Assembly: GCF_900100205.1 (NCBI RefSeq)
Contig: NZ_FNEQ01000007.1
Location: 328,458 to 392,457 of the forward strand
Length of the DNA: 64,000 bases
Direction of reading: 5' to 3'
From: Duganella sp. OV510
GTDB taxonomy: Bacteria; Pseudomonadota; Gammaproteobacteria; Burkholderiales; Burkholderiaceae_D
Made by a program: the position numbers and the translations under genes. Positions 19,291 to 28,308 of the stretch are shown piece after piece; position 1 is the stretch's first letter, and each line of letters begins with the position of its first letter. The notes beneath the pieces were generated by a model. It did not search any database. It saw only the letters and a list, made by a program, of their open reading frames with translations, and was not told the origin of the DNA.

Positions 19291-20106
19291 ATGAACATCG
19301 CCATGACCCAAGCCGCAGCGTCGCAGCTGTCCGCGTCCGCCATCAACGCGCATTGCGCGACATCGGCCACGCACATCGCCATTGAAGTCGTCAGCGAAAC
19401 CGGCTCCACCAATGCCGACCTGCTGGCGCGCATCGGCAGCCTGTCAGGCCCGCTGCTGCGCATCGCCGAAAATCAGACTGCTGGTCGTGGCCGCGCCGGC
19501 CGTTCCTGGCTGTCCAAACCGGGCGCCGCGCTGATGTTTTCGCTGGCCTGGCCGTTCAAGGGACCGCTGCACAAGATGTCCGGCCTGCCGATGGCGGTGG
19601 GCGTGGCACTGGCCGAAACCATCGGCGCGCTGGGTGTGCCGGTGCAGATCAAGTGGCCGAACGACCTGCTGCGCGACGGCGCCAAACTGGCTGGCATCCT
19701 GGTCGAGACGCAGAAGGCTGGCGACGCCATCTGGGCTGTCATCGGCTGCGGCATCAACCTGGTCATGCCGGACGAACTGGAAGCGCAGATCGGCCGCGAA
19801 GTGGCCAGCGCACCATGGCTGGCGCAGATGGACCGCAACCAGCTGATGGCCGCCCTGCTCAGCCGCCTGGCCGCCGTGCTGGCGGAATTCGATGACACCG
19901 GTTTCGCCCCGTTCACCGAGCGCTGGAATGCGCTGCACGCGTGGCAAGGCAAGGAAGTGATGCTGCTTGATGACGGCGCGGTGATACAGCAAGGCCGAGC
20001 CGCCGGCGTTGACGCCATCGGGCGCCTGTTGCTCGACACCGATGCCGGGCGCGTGGAAATCCTGTCCGGCGATGTATCGCTGCGATTAACCGGAGCACAA
20101 GCATGA
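19291..20106 (+). CDS. birA: Biotin--[acetyl-CoA-carboxylase] ligase (class I)
   Basis: A 271-residue ligase that activates biotin with ATP and attaches it to the biotin carboxyl carrier protein. It shows GSTNADLL, the biotinyl-AMP loop GRGRAGRSW, and KWPNDLL followed by KLAGILVE. The ~30 residues before the catalytic domain are too short for the winged-helix repressor domain of E. coli BirA, so this is a class I enzyme without DNA-binding function. MTQAA four codons later is an alternative start. Its 3' end overlaps coaX by four bases (ATGA). Confidence 0.95.
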   Translation: MNIAMTQAAASQLSASAINAHCATSATHIAIEVVSETGSTNADLLARIGSLSGPLLRIAENQTAGRGRAGRSWLSKPGAALMFSLAWPFKGPLHKMSGLPMAVGVALAETIGALGVPVQIKWPNDLLRDGAKLAGILVETQKAGDAIWAVIGCGINLVMPDELEAQIGREVASAPWLAQMDRNQLMAALLSRLAAVLAEFDDTGFAPFTERWNALHAWQGKEVMLLDDGAVIQQGRAAGVDAIGRLLLDTDAGRVEILSGDVSLRLTGAQA

Positions 20107-20852
20107 TATTACTGATCGACGCCGGCAATACCCGCGTCAAATGGGCGCTGGCGGCGGAAGACGCGGCGCTGGGCGCATGGACCACCCACGGCGCTGTCAC
20201 CCACGCCGACATGCCACAGCTGGAACTGGCCTGGAGCGAGGCGCTGTCCGGGCACGCGGTGCAGCGCATCCTGATTGCCAATGTGGCCGGCAACGCGCTG
20301 CGCGTGCAACTGGAATACGTGCTGCAGCGCTGTCTGCCGGACCTGACGCCGGAATGGTTTGCCTCGCTGCCGGCGCTGGCTGGCGTCACCAACGGCTACC
20401 GTAATCCGGCGCAGCTGGGTTGCGACCGTTTTGCCGCCGCCATTGCCGGTCACGCGCTGGTGCCTGGCCTACCGGTCGTCGTGGTCAACTGCGGCACCGC
20501 CACCACCATCGACGCGGTGACGGCGGACGGTGTGTTCCTCGGCGGGATGATCCTGCCCGGCCTTGGCCTGATGGCCAGCTCGCTGGCGCGCAATACTGCG
20601 CAGTTGCCGCAGATCGCGCAAGACGGTAAGCTGCCGGACGGATTTGCCGACAACACCGACGACGCCATCCTGAGCGGCATCCTGGCCGCGCAGAGCGGCG
20701 CCATCGAACATGCCTGTGCCGCCCACCAGGCCGGCGCCTGCATCATCTCCGGCGGTGCCGCACCCTATATTGCGCCAATGCTGAAAGTGCCGTACCGTAT
20801 CGTCGAAAACATCGTGCTGACCGGACTGCATGCCGCAGTTCGCGCCGAATAA
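20103..20852 (+). CDS. coaX: Type III pantothenate kinase
   Basis: A 249-residue kinase, first step of coenzyme A synthesis. It has the phosphate-binding LLIDAGNTRVKWAL near the N-terminus, GCDRFAAAIAG, NCGTATTIDAV with the catalytic Asp, and GGMILPGLGLMASSLA. Type III enzymes need a monovalent cation and are not inhibited by CoA. The birA-coaX coupling (ATGA overlap) is common in Betaproteobacteria. Confidence 0.95.
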   Translation: MILLIDAGNTRVKWALAAEDAALGAWTTHGAVTHADMPQLELAWSEALSGHAVQRILIANVAGNALRVQLEYVLQRCLPDLTPEWFASLPALAGVTNGYRNPAQLGCDRFAAAIAGHALVPGLPVVVVNCGTATTIDAVTADGVFLGGMILPGLGLMASSLARNTAQLPQIAQDGKLPDGFADNTDDAILSGILAAQSGAIEHACAAHQAGACIISGGAAPYIAPMLKVPYRIVENIVLTGLHAAVRAE

Positions 20853-20862
20853 GGAACGCCTT

Positions 20863-21546
20863 GTGCTGAAGTTTATTTTCTGGTCCCTGCTTGCCGTGAA
20901 CGCCGCGCTGTTCGCGTATGGACGCGGCTACCTGGGCCACTTCAGCGGCAATGAGCGCGAGCCGGAGCGCATGCTGAACCAGCTAAACGCCAACAAGCTG
21001 GCCATCATCACGGCGGACAGGGCCAACCACGCGGCGGAAGCCAGCGCCACGGCGGTCGCCGAAACCAGGCCGGCGCCGGAGGTCCAGGCCTGCATCGAAA
21101 TCGCCAGCTTCGTGCTGGCCGACGCACGCCGCTTCGAAGCCCAGCTGGAGCCGCTGAACCTGGGTGACCGCCAGTCGCGCCACAACCTGCCGGGCACCGA
21201 GGTTTCAAGCTATATCGTGCATATCCCGCCGCAGGGCAGCAAGGAGGCAGCCGACAAGAAGGCCGCTGAACTGCGTGGACTGGGCGTCAGCAACTACTTC
21301 ATCATGTCCGACAACTCGCCGCTGCGCTGGGGCATTTCGCTGGGCGTGTTCAAGACCGAGAACGCTGCGCAGAACCAGCTGGCGATGCTGATGAAACAAG
21401 GCGTACGCACCGCGCGCGTGGCGCCGCGCATGAGCGGCAGCAAGCTGCTGGCCTTCCAGTTCCGCGAAGTCGACGCCGGGCTTAAAGCAAAGCTGGAAAA
21501 AATCCGCGCCGGCTTCCCCAACGCGGAGCTCCGCAACTGCAAATAA
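20863..21546 (+). CDS. SPOR domain membrane protein
   Basis: A 227-residue protein. I choose the GTG at 20863 because AAGGA lies seven bases before it and the product then begins with a clean membrane helix (LKFIFWSLLAVNAALFAYG); an ATG at 20830 lies inside coaX. The C-terminal half (about 115-200) has a SPOR-like pattern, SSYIVHIPPQGSKEAADKKAAELRGLGVSNYFI. It is probably anchored in the inner membrane with a periplasmic SPOR domain. Its stop codon abuts the stop of rlpA on the other strand. Confidence 0.82.
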   Translation: MLKFIFWSLLAVNAALFAYGRGYLGHFSGNEREPERMLNQLNANKLAIITADRANHAAEASATAVAETRPAPEVQACIEIASFVLADARRFEAQLEPLNLGDRQSRHNLPGTEVSSYIVHIPPQGSKEAADKKAAELRGLGVSNYFIMSDNSPLRWGISLGVFKTENAAQNQLAMLMKQGVRTARVAPRMSGSKLLAFQFREVDAGLKAKLEKIRAGFPNAELRNCK

Positions 21547-22710
21547 TCAGCGCTGCACGATGATGGGCTTCAGGCCCAGCGTCGATGGCAGCCCTTGTGC
21601 CGCCTGCTGCGCTTCCTGGCGCGTCGCGAACGGGCCGCCGAACAGGCGGAACACCGCACCACCCTGCACCACTTCCATCAGGTTGAATTTTCCACCCAGC
21701 TTGCTGCGCATGGCTTCAGCGTTTTCAGCGCGCGAATACGCGCCCAGTTGCAGGTAGAAGCCGCCGGCCAAGCCCGGCGTCGCCGGCGCCGCATAATCTG
21801 CCGGCGAGCGGTCGGCCAGCATCAACGCTTCGATATCCTTCGGCGGTACGCTTGCCTGCACAGTGGTGGCTCCGGCTGGCGCGGCCGGCGTCAACACCAG
21901 CGGCGTCTCGATCATCTTCGCTGTAACAGTCGGCGTTGGCGGTGGCGTCGACGCGCCAGGCGTAGACGATGGCAAGCGGTCTTTGGACTCCGGCGTCAGG
22001 CGTGGCCTGGTGCTGCCGGACAGACCTTCGCGCGTAGCCAGTATGCGCTCAATTTCTTCCGGCAGGATGCGCTCGATCTTCAGCTCATGGCTGCCCTTGC
22101 CCAGCAGGCCGAGTTTCAGCGCCGCCGTGTACGAGACATCGATGGCGCGGTTGGCGTGAAACGGCCCCCGGTCATTGATGCGCACAATGACGGTGGCGCC
22201 GCTGACCATATTGGACAGGCGCGCGTAGGAGGGAATCGGCAGCGTTGGATGCGCGGCGGTCATCTTGTACATATCGTACAGTTCACCGGACGACGTGCGC
22301 TGGCCATGGAACTTCTTGCCGTACCAGCTGCCGACGCCTATCTGCGTAAATGGCTCCTCGTTGGTGATCGGCGTATAGGTTTTGCCAAACACGGTGTACG
22401 GACGGTTGGAGCGCGGCAGCAGCGGATCGTTGCGCACATCGGCGTCCGGCGTGTCGGCCAGGTTGGCCGGCGGTGCATCGCCCGGGCCATCATCCTGATA
22501 ATAGCCGCCACGTCCCGAATTCGCCGGCGGCAGCACCGGCAGCGAGGGATCGATCTTCTTGACGGTCGGCGGCTTGACCACCGGCGCCGGTATCTGCACC
22601 GGACGCGGTGTACGCTCCACCACCGGTGCCGTGCCGCAGCCGACCAGCACCAGCGCCGCCGCCAGCACGCCGACGCGCGGCAAATGGTTACGTTGCCGGC
22701 GCATTGCCAT
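21547..22710 (-). CDS. rlpA: RlpA-family septal ring lytic transglycosylase (lipoprotein)
   Basis: A 387-residue lipoprotein with a lipobox (LVGC, Cys ~25), a Pro-rich stretch, a double-psi beta-barrel RlpA domain (about 125-215, GVGSWYGKKFHGQRTSSGE, RINDRGPF and RAIDVSYTAA with the catalytic-type Asp) and a C-terminal SPOR domain (about 310-385, FYLQLGAYSRAENAEAMRSKL). Such proteins cut peptidoglycan strands without stem peptides. It is the last gene of the mre/mrd run and its start overlaps the second mrdA by 23 bases. Confidence 0.93.
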   Translation of the reverse strand: MAMRRQRNHLPRVGVLAAALVLVGCGTAPVVERTPRPVQIPAPVVKPPTVKKIDPSLPVLPPANSGRGGYYQDDGPGDAPPANLADTPDADVRNDPLLPRSNRPYTVFGKTYTPITNEEPFTQIGVGSWYGKKFHGQRTSSGELYDMYKMTAAHPTLPIPSYARLSNMVSGATVIVRINDRGPFHANRAIDVSYTAALKLGLLGKGSHELKIERILPEEIERILATREGLSGSTRPRLTPESKDRLPSSTPGASTPPPTPTVTAKMIETPLVLTPAAPAGATTVQASVPPKDIEALMLADRSPADYAAPATPGLAGGFYLQLGAYSRAENAEAMRSKLGGKFNLMEVVQGGAVFRLFGGPFATRQEAQQAAQGLPSTLGLKPIIVQR

Positions 22711-24607
22711 TCACCGTATCTTGTTTTTCCATTTTGTTCTTGTCCTTCTCCTGCGGTCGCTTGCCCAGCAGGTAATAATCCAGCGCTTTGCGCGCAATCG
22801 GCGCGGCAGCCTCGCCACCCTTGCCCGCGTTTTCCACCACCATGGCCAGCGCGATGCGCGGCTGGTCGACCGGCGCAAAGGCGGTGAACAGCGCATTGTC
22901 GCGCAGGCGCTCGGCCAGTCTGGCGGCGTTGTACTTCTCGCCCTTGCGGATCGTGATGACCTGCGCGGTGCCGGTCTTGCCGCCCACCGTGTAGCCGGCG
23001 CCGCCAAAGGCGCGGTAGCCGGTGCCACCCGGTTCGCTGGTCACGCCCACCATGGCGCTCTTGATGAAATCAATATTCTCCTGCTTCAGCGGAATGCGGT
23101 AGCTCTGCTGCGCCACTGTCAGCCGGCGCGCGCGCGAGACGCCGTCTTCCACCGTCTTCACCAGGTGCGGCTTCATCACCACGCCATTATTTGCCAGATT
23201 GGCCACAGCGTGCGCAATCTGCAAAGGCGTGTAGGCGTTGTAGCCGGACCCGTTGCTGACCGAGATAGTATCACCACCGACCCAGCGTCCGGCCGCACCC
23301 TTGAAGCGCCGGCTTTTCCATTCCGGCGATGGCAGCACGCCGGTCTTTTCGCTTTCGAGGTCGATGCCGGTCTTCTGGCCGAAACCAAACGGCTGCATGA
23401 AGTCGTGAATGGCGTTGATGCCCATGTCGTGACCCAGTTCGTAGTAATAGGTGTTGCATGACACGATGATCGACCGGCGCATGTCCACCGAACCATGGCC
23501 ACCGACTACGTCGTCATTGAAGCGGTGCCCGCCCAGCATGTAGAAACCGGGATCATAGGTCGTCTGCGACGGCGTGCGCTTGCCCAGCTCCAGCGCCGCC
23601 AGCGCCATGAAGGGCTTGAAGGTGGAACCCGGCGCATAGGTGCCGGACAGCGGCCGGTTGATCATCGGCCGGTCCGGCGAGTTATTCAATTCGTCCCAGC
23701 TTTGCGCATCGATGCCGTCAACGAACAGGTTGGGATCGTAGCCCGGCCGCGAGACGTAGGCGAGGATGTCGCCGGTCGCTGGTTCGATCGCCACCAGCGC
23801 ACCCCGCCTGTCGCCAAAGGCTTCCTCGACGATCTTCTGCAATTCGATGTCGATCGACAGTATCAGGTTGCTGCCCGGTCTGGCCGGCGTGCGCGACAAG
23901 GTGCGCACCGCGCGGCCGCCGGAAGTTTTCTCGACTTCCTCGTAGCCGGTCTGCCCGTGCAGCAGTTTTTCGTAGCTCTTCTCCAGCCCTTCCTTGCCGA
24001 TATGGTCGGTGCCGCGGTAGTTGGCCGCATCGTCGCTGTCATCCAGCGCATCAGCTTCGGCACGGCTCACGCGGCCGATGTAGCCGACCACGTGCGATGC
24101 GGTTTCACCCAGCGGATACTGACGGAACAGGCGCGCCTGCACTTCCACGCCAGGGAAGCGGAAATGCTGGGCGCTGAAGCGCGCCACTTCTTCGTCGCTC
24201 AGGCGGGTGCGCAGCGGCACGCTCTCGAAGCCCCTGGCGTCTTCCAGCAGTTTCTTGAAACGGCGGCGGTCCTTGACATCGATCGCCACCAGCTTGGACA
24301 ACTCAGTGATGGTGTCATCCAGCGTGGCGTTCAGCTTGGAAGGCGTGATCTCCAGCGTATAGGCCGAGTAATTGCGCGCCAGGACCACGCCGTTGCGATC
24401 AAGGATCAGGCCACGGTTCGGCACGATGGGCACCAGCGAGATGCGATTCTCCTCCGCCTTGACCGCATACGTATCGTGCTGGACCACCTGTAGCCAGATA
24501 AAGCGCGCCAGCAGCAGGAAGAAGCAAAGGAACACCAGCCCGCCCAGCACGGTGACGCGCAGGCGGAACTGGCGCATCTCCGCTTCGTTGTCCTTAAACT
24601 CGGTCAA
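22688..24607 (-). CDS. mrdA: Penicillin-binding protein 2, second copy
   Basis: A 639-residue class B transpeptidase: membrane anchor (about 16-42), PBP dimer domain (about 60-230) and transpeptidase domain with SxxK (Ser 328 in GSTFKPF), SxN (Ser 383-Cys-Asn) and KTG (Lys 544 in VGGKTGTAQ). All catalytic motifs are intact, so it should be active. The first ~400 residues align with the other PBP2 (25735-27780) without a gap; in residues 51-100, 43 of 50 are identical. It lacks the long Pro/Ala-rich tail of the other copy. It follows rodA by one base and overlaps rlpA. Confidence 0.95.
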   Translation of the reverse strand: MTEFKDNEAEMRQFRLRVTVLGGLVFLCFFLLLARFIWLQVVQHDTYAVKAEENRISLVPIVPNRGLILDRNGVVLARNYSAYTLEITPSKLNATLDDTITELSKLVAIDVKDRRRFKKLLEDARGFESVPLRTRLSDEEVARFSAQHFRFPGVEVQARLFRQYPLGETASHVVGYIGRVSRAEADALDDSDDAANYRGTDHIGKEGLEKSYEKLLHGQTGYEEVEKTSGGRAVRTLSRTPARPGSNLILSIDIELQKIVEEAFGDRRGALVAIEPATGDILAYVSRPGYDPNLFVDGIDAQSWDELNNSPDRPMINRPLSGTYAPGSTFKPFMALAALELGKRTPSQTTYDPGFYMLGGHRFNDDVVGGHGSVDMRRSIIVSCNTYYYELGHDMGINAIHDFMQPFGFGQKTGIDLESEKTGVLPSPEWKSRRFKGAAGRWVGGDTISVSNGSGYNAYTPLQIAHAVANLANNGVVMKPHLVKTVEDGVSRARRLTVAQQSYRIPLKQENIDFIKSAMVGVTSEPGGTGYRAFGGAGYTVGGKTGTAQVITIRKGEKYNAARLAERLRDNALFTAFAPVDQPRIALAMVVENAGKGGEAAAPIARKALDYYLLGKRPQEKDKNKMEKQDTVNGNAPAT

Positions 24608-24608
24608 C

Positions 24609-25721
24609 TCAGGTCTGCACCAGTTTGCGGTGCCGCTGGATGCTCATCAGGATGCCGCCGGCCAGGCCGAGCGTCACCAGCGCGGTGCCGCCGTAGCTCA
24701 TGAACGGCAGCGGCACGCCCACTACAGGCAGGATGCCGCTGACCATGCCCATGTTGACGAAGGCGTAGGCGAAGTAAATCATGGTCATCGCGCCAGCCAG
24801 CAGGCGGGTGAACAGGTTGGGTGCATTCCCGGCGATCATCAGGCCTCGGCCGATCAGCAGCAGGTACAGCACCATCAGGATCAGGTTGCCCACCAGGCCG
24901 AATTCTTCCGAATAGACGGCGAAGATGAAGTCGGTGGTGCGCTCGGGGATGAACTCCAGGTGGGCCTGGGTGCCATGGGTCCAGCCCTTGCCGGTCAGGC
25001 CGCCCGAGCCTACCGCGATGGTGGACTGGATGATGTGGAAGCCTTTGCCCAGCGGGTCGGTGGTCGGGTCAATCAGCGTCATCACGCGTTCGCGCTGGTA
25101 GTCGTGCAGCACCGACCAGATCACCGGCAGCGCGGCAGCGCCGGCGAGCAGCAAGGCTGCCAGTGCCTTCCACGCCAGGCCGGCCAGGAAGATCACGCTG
25201 AAGCCGGCGGCGATCACCAGCAGCGCGGTACCCAGGTCCGGCTGGCGCACCACCAGGCCGACCGGTACCGCCAGCAACAGCGTGGCCACGCCGAACGCGC
25301 GCCAGCTCAGATGGCCGGAGCGGTTCTGGAAGTACCACGCCAGCATCATTGGTGTGACGATCTTCATGAATTCCGAGGGCTGAATGTCGATGCCGACGTG
25401 CAGCCAGCGCCGTGCGCCCAGCTTGATGATGCCAAACAGCGCCACGCACACCAGCAGAAACACGCCGGCCGCATAGGCCGGCACCGCAATCCGCATCATC
25501 ATCTGCGGCGAGATATTTGACACCACCCACATCACGAAGAAGAACAGCACGATGTTGCGCATGTGGTCTTCCATCTTGCCGGGTATGCCTATGCTGGCCG
25601 AGTACAGCGTGACCATGCTGACTGTCAGCAGCATGACGAGGATGACGGTCAGCGGGCCGTCGAAGACGGTGAAGTATGGCCGCATTCGACGCCACAGCGA
25701 GCGTCTTTCATGGATGCGCAT
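24609..25721 (-). CDS. rodA: Rod shape-determining peptidoglycan glycosyltransferase RodA
   Basis: A 370-residue SEDS protein with about ten membrane segments that polymerises lipid II glycan strands for cell elongation together with PBP2. Landmarks: VVRQPDLGTALLVIAAG, the extracytoplasmic PERTTDFIFAVYSEEFG holding the catalytic-type Asp, and PFMSYGGTALV near the end. The open frame continues upstream into mrdA in another phase; the ATG at 25721 (MRIHERRSLW) gives the normal length. It lies between two PBP2 genes. Confidence 0.96.
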   Translation of the reverse strand: MRIHERRSLWRRMRPYFTVFDGPLTVILVMLLTVSMVTLYSASIGIPGKMEDHMRNIVLFFFVMWVVSNISPQMMMRIAVPAYAAGVFLLVCVALFGIIKLGARRWLHVGIDIQPSEFMKIVTPMMLAWYFQNRSGHLSWRAFGVATLLLAVPVGLVVRQPDLGTALLVIAAGFSVIFLAGLAWKALAALLLAGAAALPVIWSVLHDYQRERVMTLIDPTTDPLGKGFHIIQSTIAVGSGGLTGKGWTHGTQAHLEFIPERTTDFIFAVYSEEFGLVGNLILMVLYLLLIGRGLMIAGNAPNLFTRLLAGAMTMIYFAYAFVNMGMVSGILPVVGVPLPFMSYGGTALVTLGLAGGILMSIQRHRKLVQT

Positions 25722-25734
25722 GGTGTAGTGGTCC

Positions 25735-27780
25735 TTATTGTTTCTTCCGTTCCGGCGTCGCCGGTTGCGGTGCAGGGGCGACGGCCGGCGATTGCGGAGC
25801 CGGCGCAGGCGCCGGGTCACGCTGCGACTCACGCGCGGCGGCGACGGCTTCGGCCGCCTCAGGGTCCTCGATCGGCACAAATTCGGCCGCGTCTTCTTTC
25901 GGTACCTTGGTGGTTTCCTTGTCGGCCGGGCGCTTGCCCAGCAGGTAGAAGTCCAGCGCCTTGCGGGCGATCGGTGCGGCGATCTCCGCGCCCCAGCCGG
26001 CATTTTCCACCACCATGGCGACCACGATCTTCGGCTTGTCGGCTGGCGCAAAGGCGACGTATAGCGCGTTGTCGCGCAGGCGCTCGGCCAGCGCCGACTT
26101 GTTGTACTTCTCGTTGGCCTTGATGCCGACCACCTGCGCGGTGCCGGTCTTGCCGCCGGAGGTATAGCCGGCGTTGACAAAGGTGCGGTAGGCGGTGCCG
26201 CCTGGTTCGCTGTTCACGCCGACCATCGCGCTTTTGATGATGTCGATATTTTCCTGCTTGAGCGGGATGCGGTAGCTTTCCTTGGGCACGGTCAGGCGCC
26301 GCGCGCGGGTGCCGCCGTCTTCGATGATCTTCACCAGGTGCGGCTTCATCACCACGCCGTCGTTGGCCAGGTTGGCCATGGCGTGGGCGATCTGCAGCGG
26401 TGTGTAGGAGTTGTAGCCGGAGCCGTTGGACACCGAAATCGTGTCGCCGCCGACCCAGCGCCCGGCGTTGCCCTTGAAGCGCTTGGCCTTCCACTCTTTG
26501 GACGGCAGCACGCCGATCTTCTCGTTATCCAGGTCGATGCCGGTTTTCTGGCCGAAGCCGAACGGCGCCATGAACTTGGTGATCGAGTCGATCCCCATGT
26601 CATTACCCAGCTGGTAGTAATAGGTATTGCAGGAGACGATGATGGAGCGGCGCAGGTCGACATTGCCATGGCCGCCGACTTTATCGTCGCGGAATTTGTG
26701 GCCGCCCAGGTAGAAGAAGCCCGGATCGGGATACGCAGTAGCGGCATTGCGCTTGCCCAGCTCCAGCGCGGCCAGCGCCATGAAAGGCTTGAACGTGGAG
26801 CCTGGCGCGTAGGTGCCGGACAGAGGACGGTTGACCATCGGCCGGTCGAGCGAGGTATTCAGCTCGTTCCAGCTTTGCGAGTCGATGCCATCGACGAACA
26901 GGTTGGGGTCATAGCCCGGACGCGAGACGTAGGCAAGGATGTCGCCAGTCTCCGGTTCGATGGCGACAAACGCGCCGCGCCATTCACCAAAGGCTTCCTC
27001 AACCACCTTTTGCAGTTCGATATCGATCGACAGGATCAGGTTATGGCCCGGCGTGGCCGGCGTGCGCGACAGCGTGCGGATGGCGCGGCCGCCGGCCGAC
27101 ACTTCCACTTCCTCGTAGCCGGTCTGGCCGTGCAGGTGCTTCTCGTAGCTTTTCTCCAGGCCTTCCTTGCCGATATGGTCGGTGCCCTTGTAGTTGGCGG
27201 CATCGTCAGTGGCCTCGATCGCCTTGACCTCGGATTGGTTGATGCGGCCGATGTAGCCGATCACGTGCGACGCGGTTTCGCCCAGCGGGTACTGGCGGAA
27301 CAGGCGCGCCTGCACTTCCACGCCGGGGAAGCGGAAGCGCTGCGCGGTAAAGCGCGCCACCTCTTCATCGGTCAGGCGGGTGCGCAGCGGCACGCCTTCA
27401 AAGCTCTTCGACTCGTCCAGCAGCTTCTTGAAGCGGCGGCGGTCCTTGACGTCGATCGACACCAGCTTGGACAGCTCGTCGATGGCTTCATCCAGCGTGG
27501 TGTGCAGCTTGGATGGTGTGATCTCCAGCGTGTAGGCCGAGTAGTTGCGCGCCAGGACCACACCTTTGCGGTCCAGGATCAGGCCGCGATTAGGCACGAT
27601 CGGCACGATGGCGATGCGGTTTTCTTCCGCCTTGACGGCGAAGTCGTTGTACTTGATCACTTGCAGCCAGATGAAACGCATCAGCAGCAGGCCAAAGCAA
27701 AAAAATACCATCCCGCCGATCACCGTCAGGCGCAGGCGGAACTGCTGGAGTTCGCGCTGGTTGTCCTTGATTTCAGTCAT
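25735..27780 (-). CDS. mrdA: Penicillin-binding protein 2, first copy
   Basis: The 681-residue class B transpeptidase occupies the usual place between mreD and rodA. Anchor at about 16-42; catalytic SxxK (Ser 328), SxN (Ser 383-Cys-Asn) and KTG in SGGKTGTAQVV are intact. After the catalytic domain it has a ~50-residue acidic, then Pro/Ala-rich periplasmic tail (EDPEAAEAVAAARE... PAPAPQSPAVAPAPQ) that the second copy lacks. It is expected to cross-link peptidoglycan in the elongasome with RodA, MreC and MreD. mreD ends 15 bases before its start. Confidence 0.96.
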   Translation of the reverse strand: MTEIKDNQRELQQFRLRLTVIGGMVFFCFGLLLMRFIWLQVIKYNDFAVKAEENRIAIVPIVPNRGLILDRKGVVLARNYSAYTLEITPSKLHTTLDEAIDELSKLVSIDVKDRRRFKKLLDESKSFEGVPLRTRLTDEEVARFTAQRFRFPGVEVQARLFRQYPLGETASHVIGYIGRINQSEVKAIEATDDAANYKGTDHIGKEGLEKSYEKHLHGQTGYEEVEVSAGGRAIRTLSRTPATPGHNLILSIDIELQKVVEEAFGEWRGAFVAIEPETGDILAYVSRPGYDPNLFVDGIDSQSWNELNTSLDRPMVNRPLSGTYAPGSTFKPFMALAALELGKRNAATAYPDPGFFYLGGHKFRDDKVGGHGNVDLRRSIIVSCNTYYYQLGNDMGIDSITKFMAPFGFGQKTGIDLDNEKIGVLPSKEWKAKRFKGNAGRWVGGDTISVSNGSGYNSYTPLQIAHAMANLANDGVVMKPHLVKIIEDGGTRARRLTVPKESYRIPLKQENIDIIKSAMVGVNSEPGGTAYRTFVNAGYTSGGKTGTAQVVGIKANEKYNKSALAERLRDNALYVAFAPADKPKIVVAMVVENAGWGAEIAAPIARKALDFYLLGKRPADKETTKVPKEDAAEFVPIEDPEAAEAVAAARESQRDPAPAPAPQSPAVAPAPQPATPERKKQ

Positions 27781-27795
27781 GCCGGAACCGCTGCG

Positions 27796-28308
27796 TCAGA
27801 TCGGACGGGTATGGTCGCGGTCCACCGCGCGCCGCTGTGGCGCCAGCAGCAGCCAGGTCACCAGCGGCCACAGGGCCACCGCCACCGCGCTCTCGATGAA
27901 GTAGAACCAGCCGGGGAATTTGCCGGAGACGAAGAAGCGCACGATCAGTTGCACCGACTGCGCCATCAGCAGCAGCGGAAACACATGCAGCGCCTGGGTC
28001 AGGATCGGGAACCACAGCACACGGCGGTGCATCATGATGGCGAAATAGGACAGCAGCGTGTACGACAGGGCGTTCTCGCCCAGCAGCGTGGCGTCGTGCA
28101 CATCCATCAGCAGACCAAGCATGAAGGCAGTGCCGATGCCGACCTTGCGCGGCTGGTGCACACCCCAGAACACCAGCACCAGCGCGACGAAATCCGGCAC
28201 GCCGATGAACTGTCCCCATGGCAGCAGGTTCAGCAGAAACGCCCCGAGCAGGCTGAAGGCGATGAACAGCGGGCTGACCGGTAGCAGGATGTAGTGCGGA
28301 CGATTCAT
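27796..28308 (-). CDS. mreD: Rod shape-determining protein MreD
   Basis: A 170-residue integral membrane protein with about five hydrophobic segments, beginning MNRPHYILLPVSPLFIAFSLL, with FVALVLVFWGVHQPRKVGIGTAFMLGLLMDV in the middle. It links MreC to the cytoplasmic and enzymatic parts of the elongation complex. Start and mreC stop overlap (ATGA), so the two are translationally coupled. Confidence 0.93.
   Translation of the reverse strand: MNRPHYILLPVSPLFIAFSLLGAFLLNLLPWGQFIGVPDFVALVLVFWGVHQPRKVGIGTAFMLGLLMDVHDATLLGENALSYTLLSYFAIMMHRRVLWFPILTQALHVFPLLLMAQSVQLIVRFFVSGKFPGWFYFIESAVAVALWPLVTWLLLAPQRRAVDRDHTRPI

Noticed and set aside
20830..20862. ATG start at 20830 for the SPOR gene
   Set aside because: It lies inside coaX and puts polar residues before the membrane helix; the GTG at 20863 has a proper ribosome site.
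22688..27780. Assembly duplication of mrdA
   Set aside because: The two copies differ at many residues, have different C-termini and flank rodA in a consistent operon, so they are real.
26338..28284. A 648-residue plus-strand open frame over mrdA and mreD
   Set aside because: It lies opposite mrdA and mreD, shows no domain and has a shadow-frame composition.
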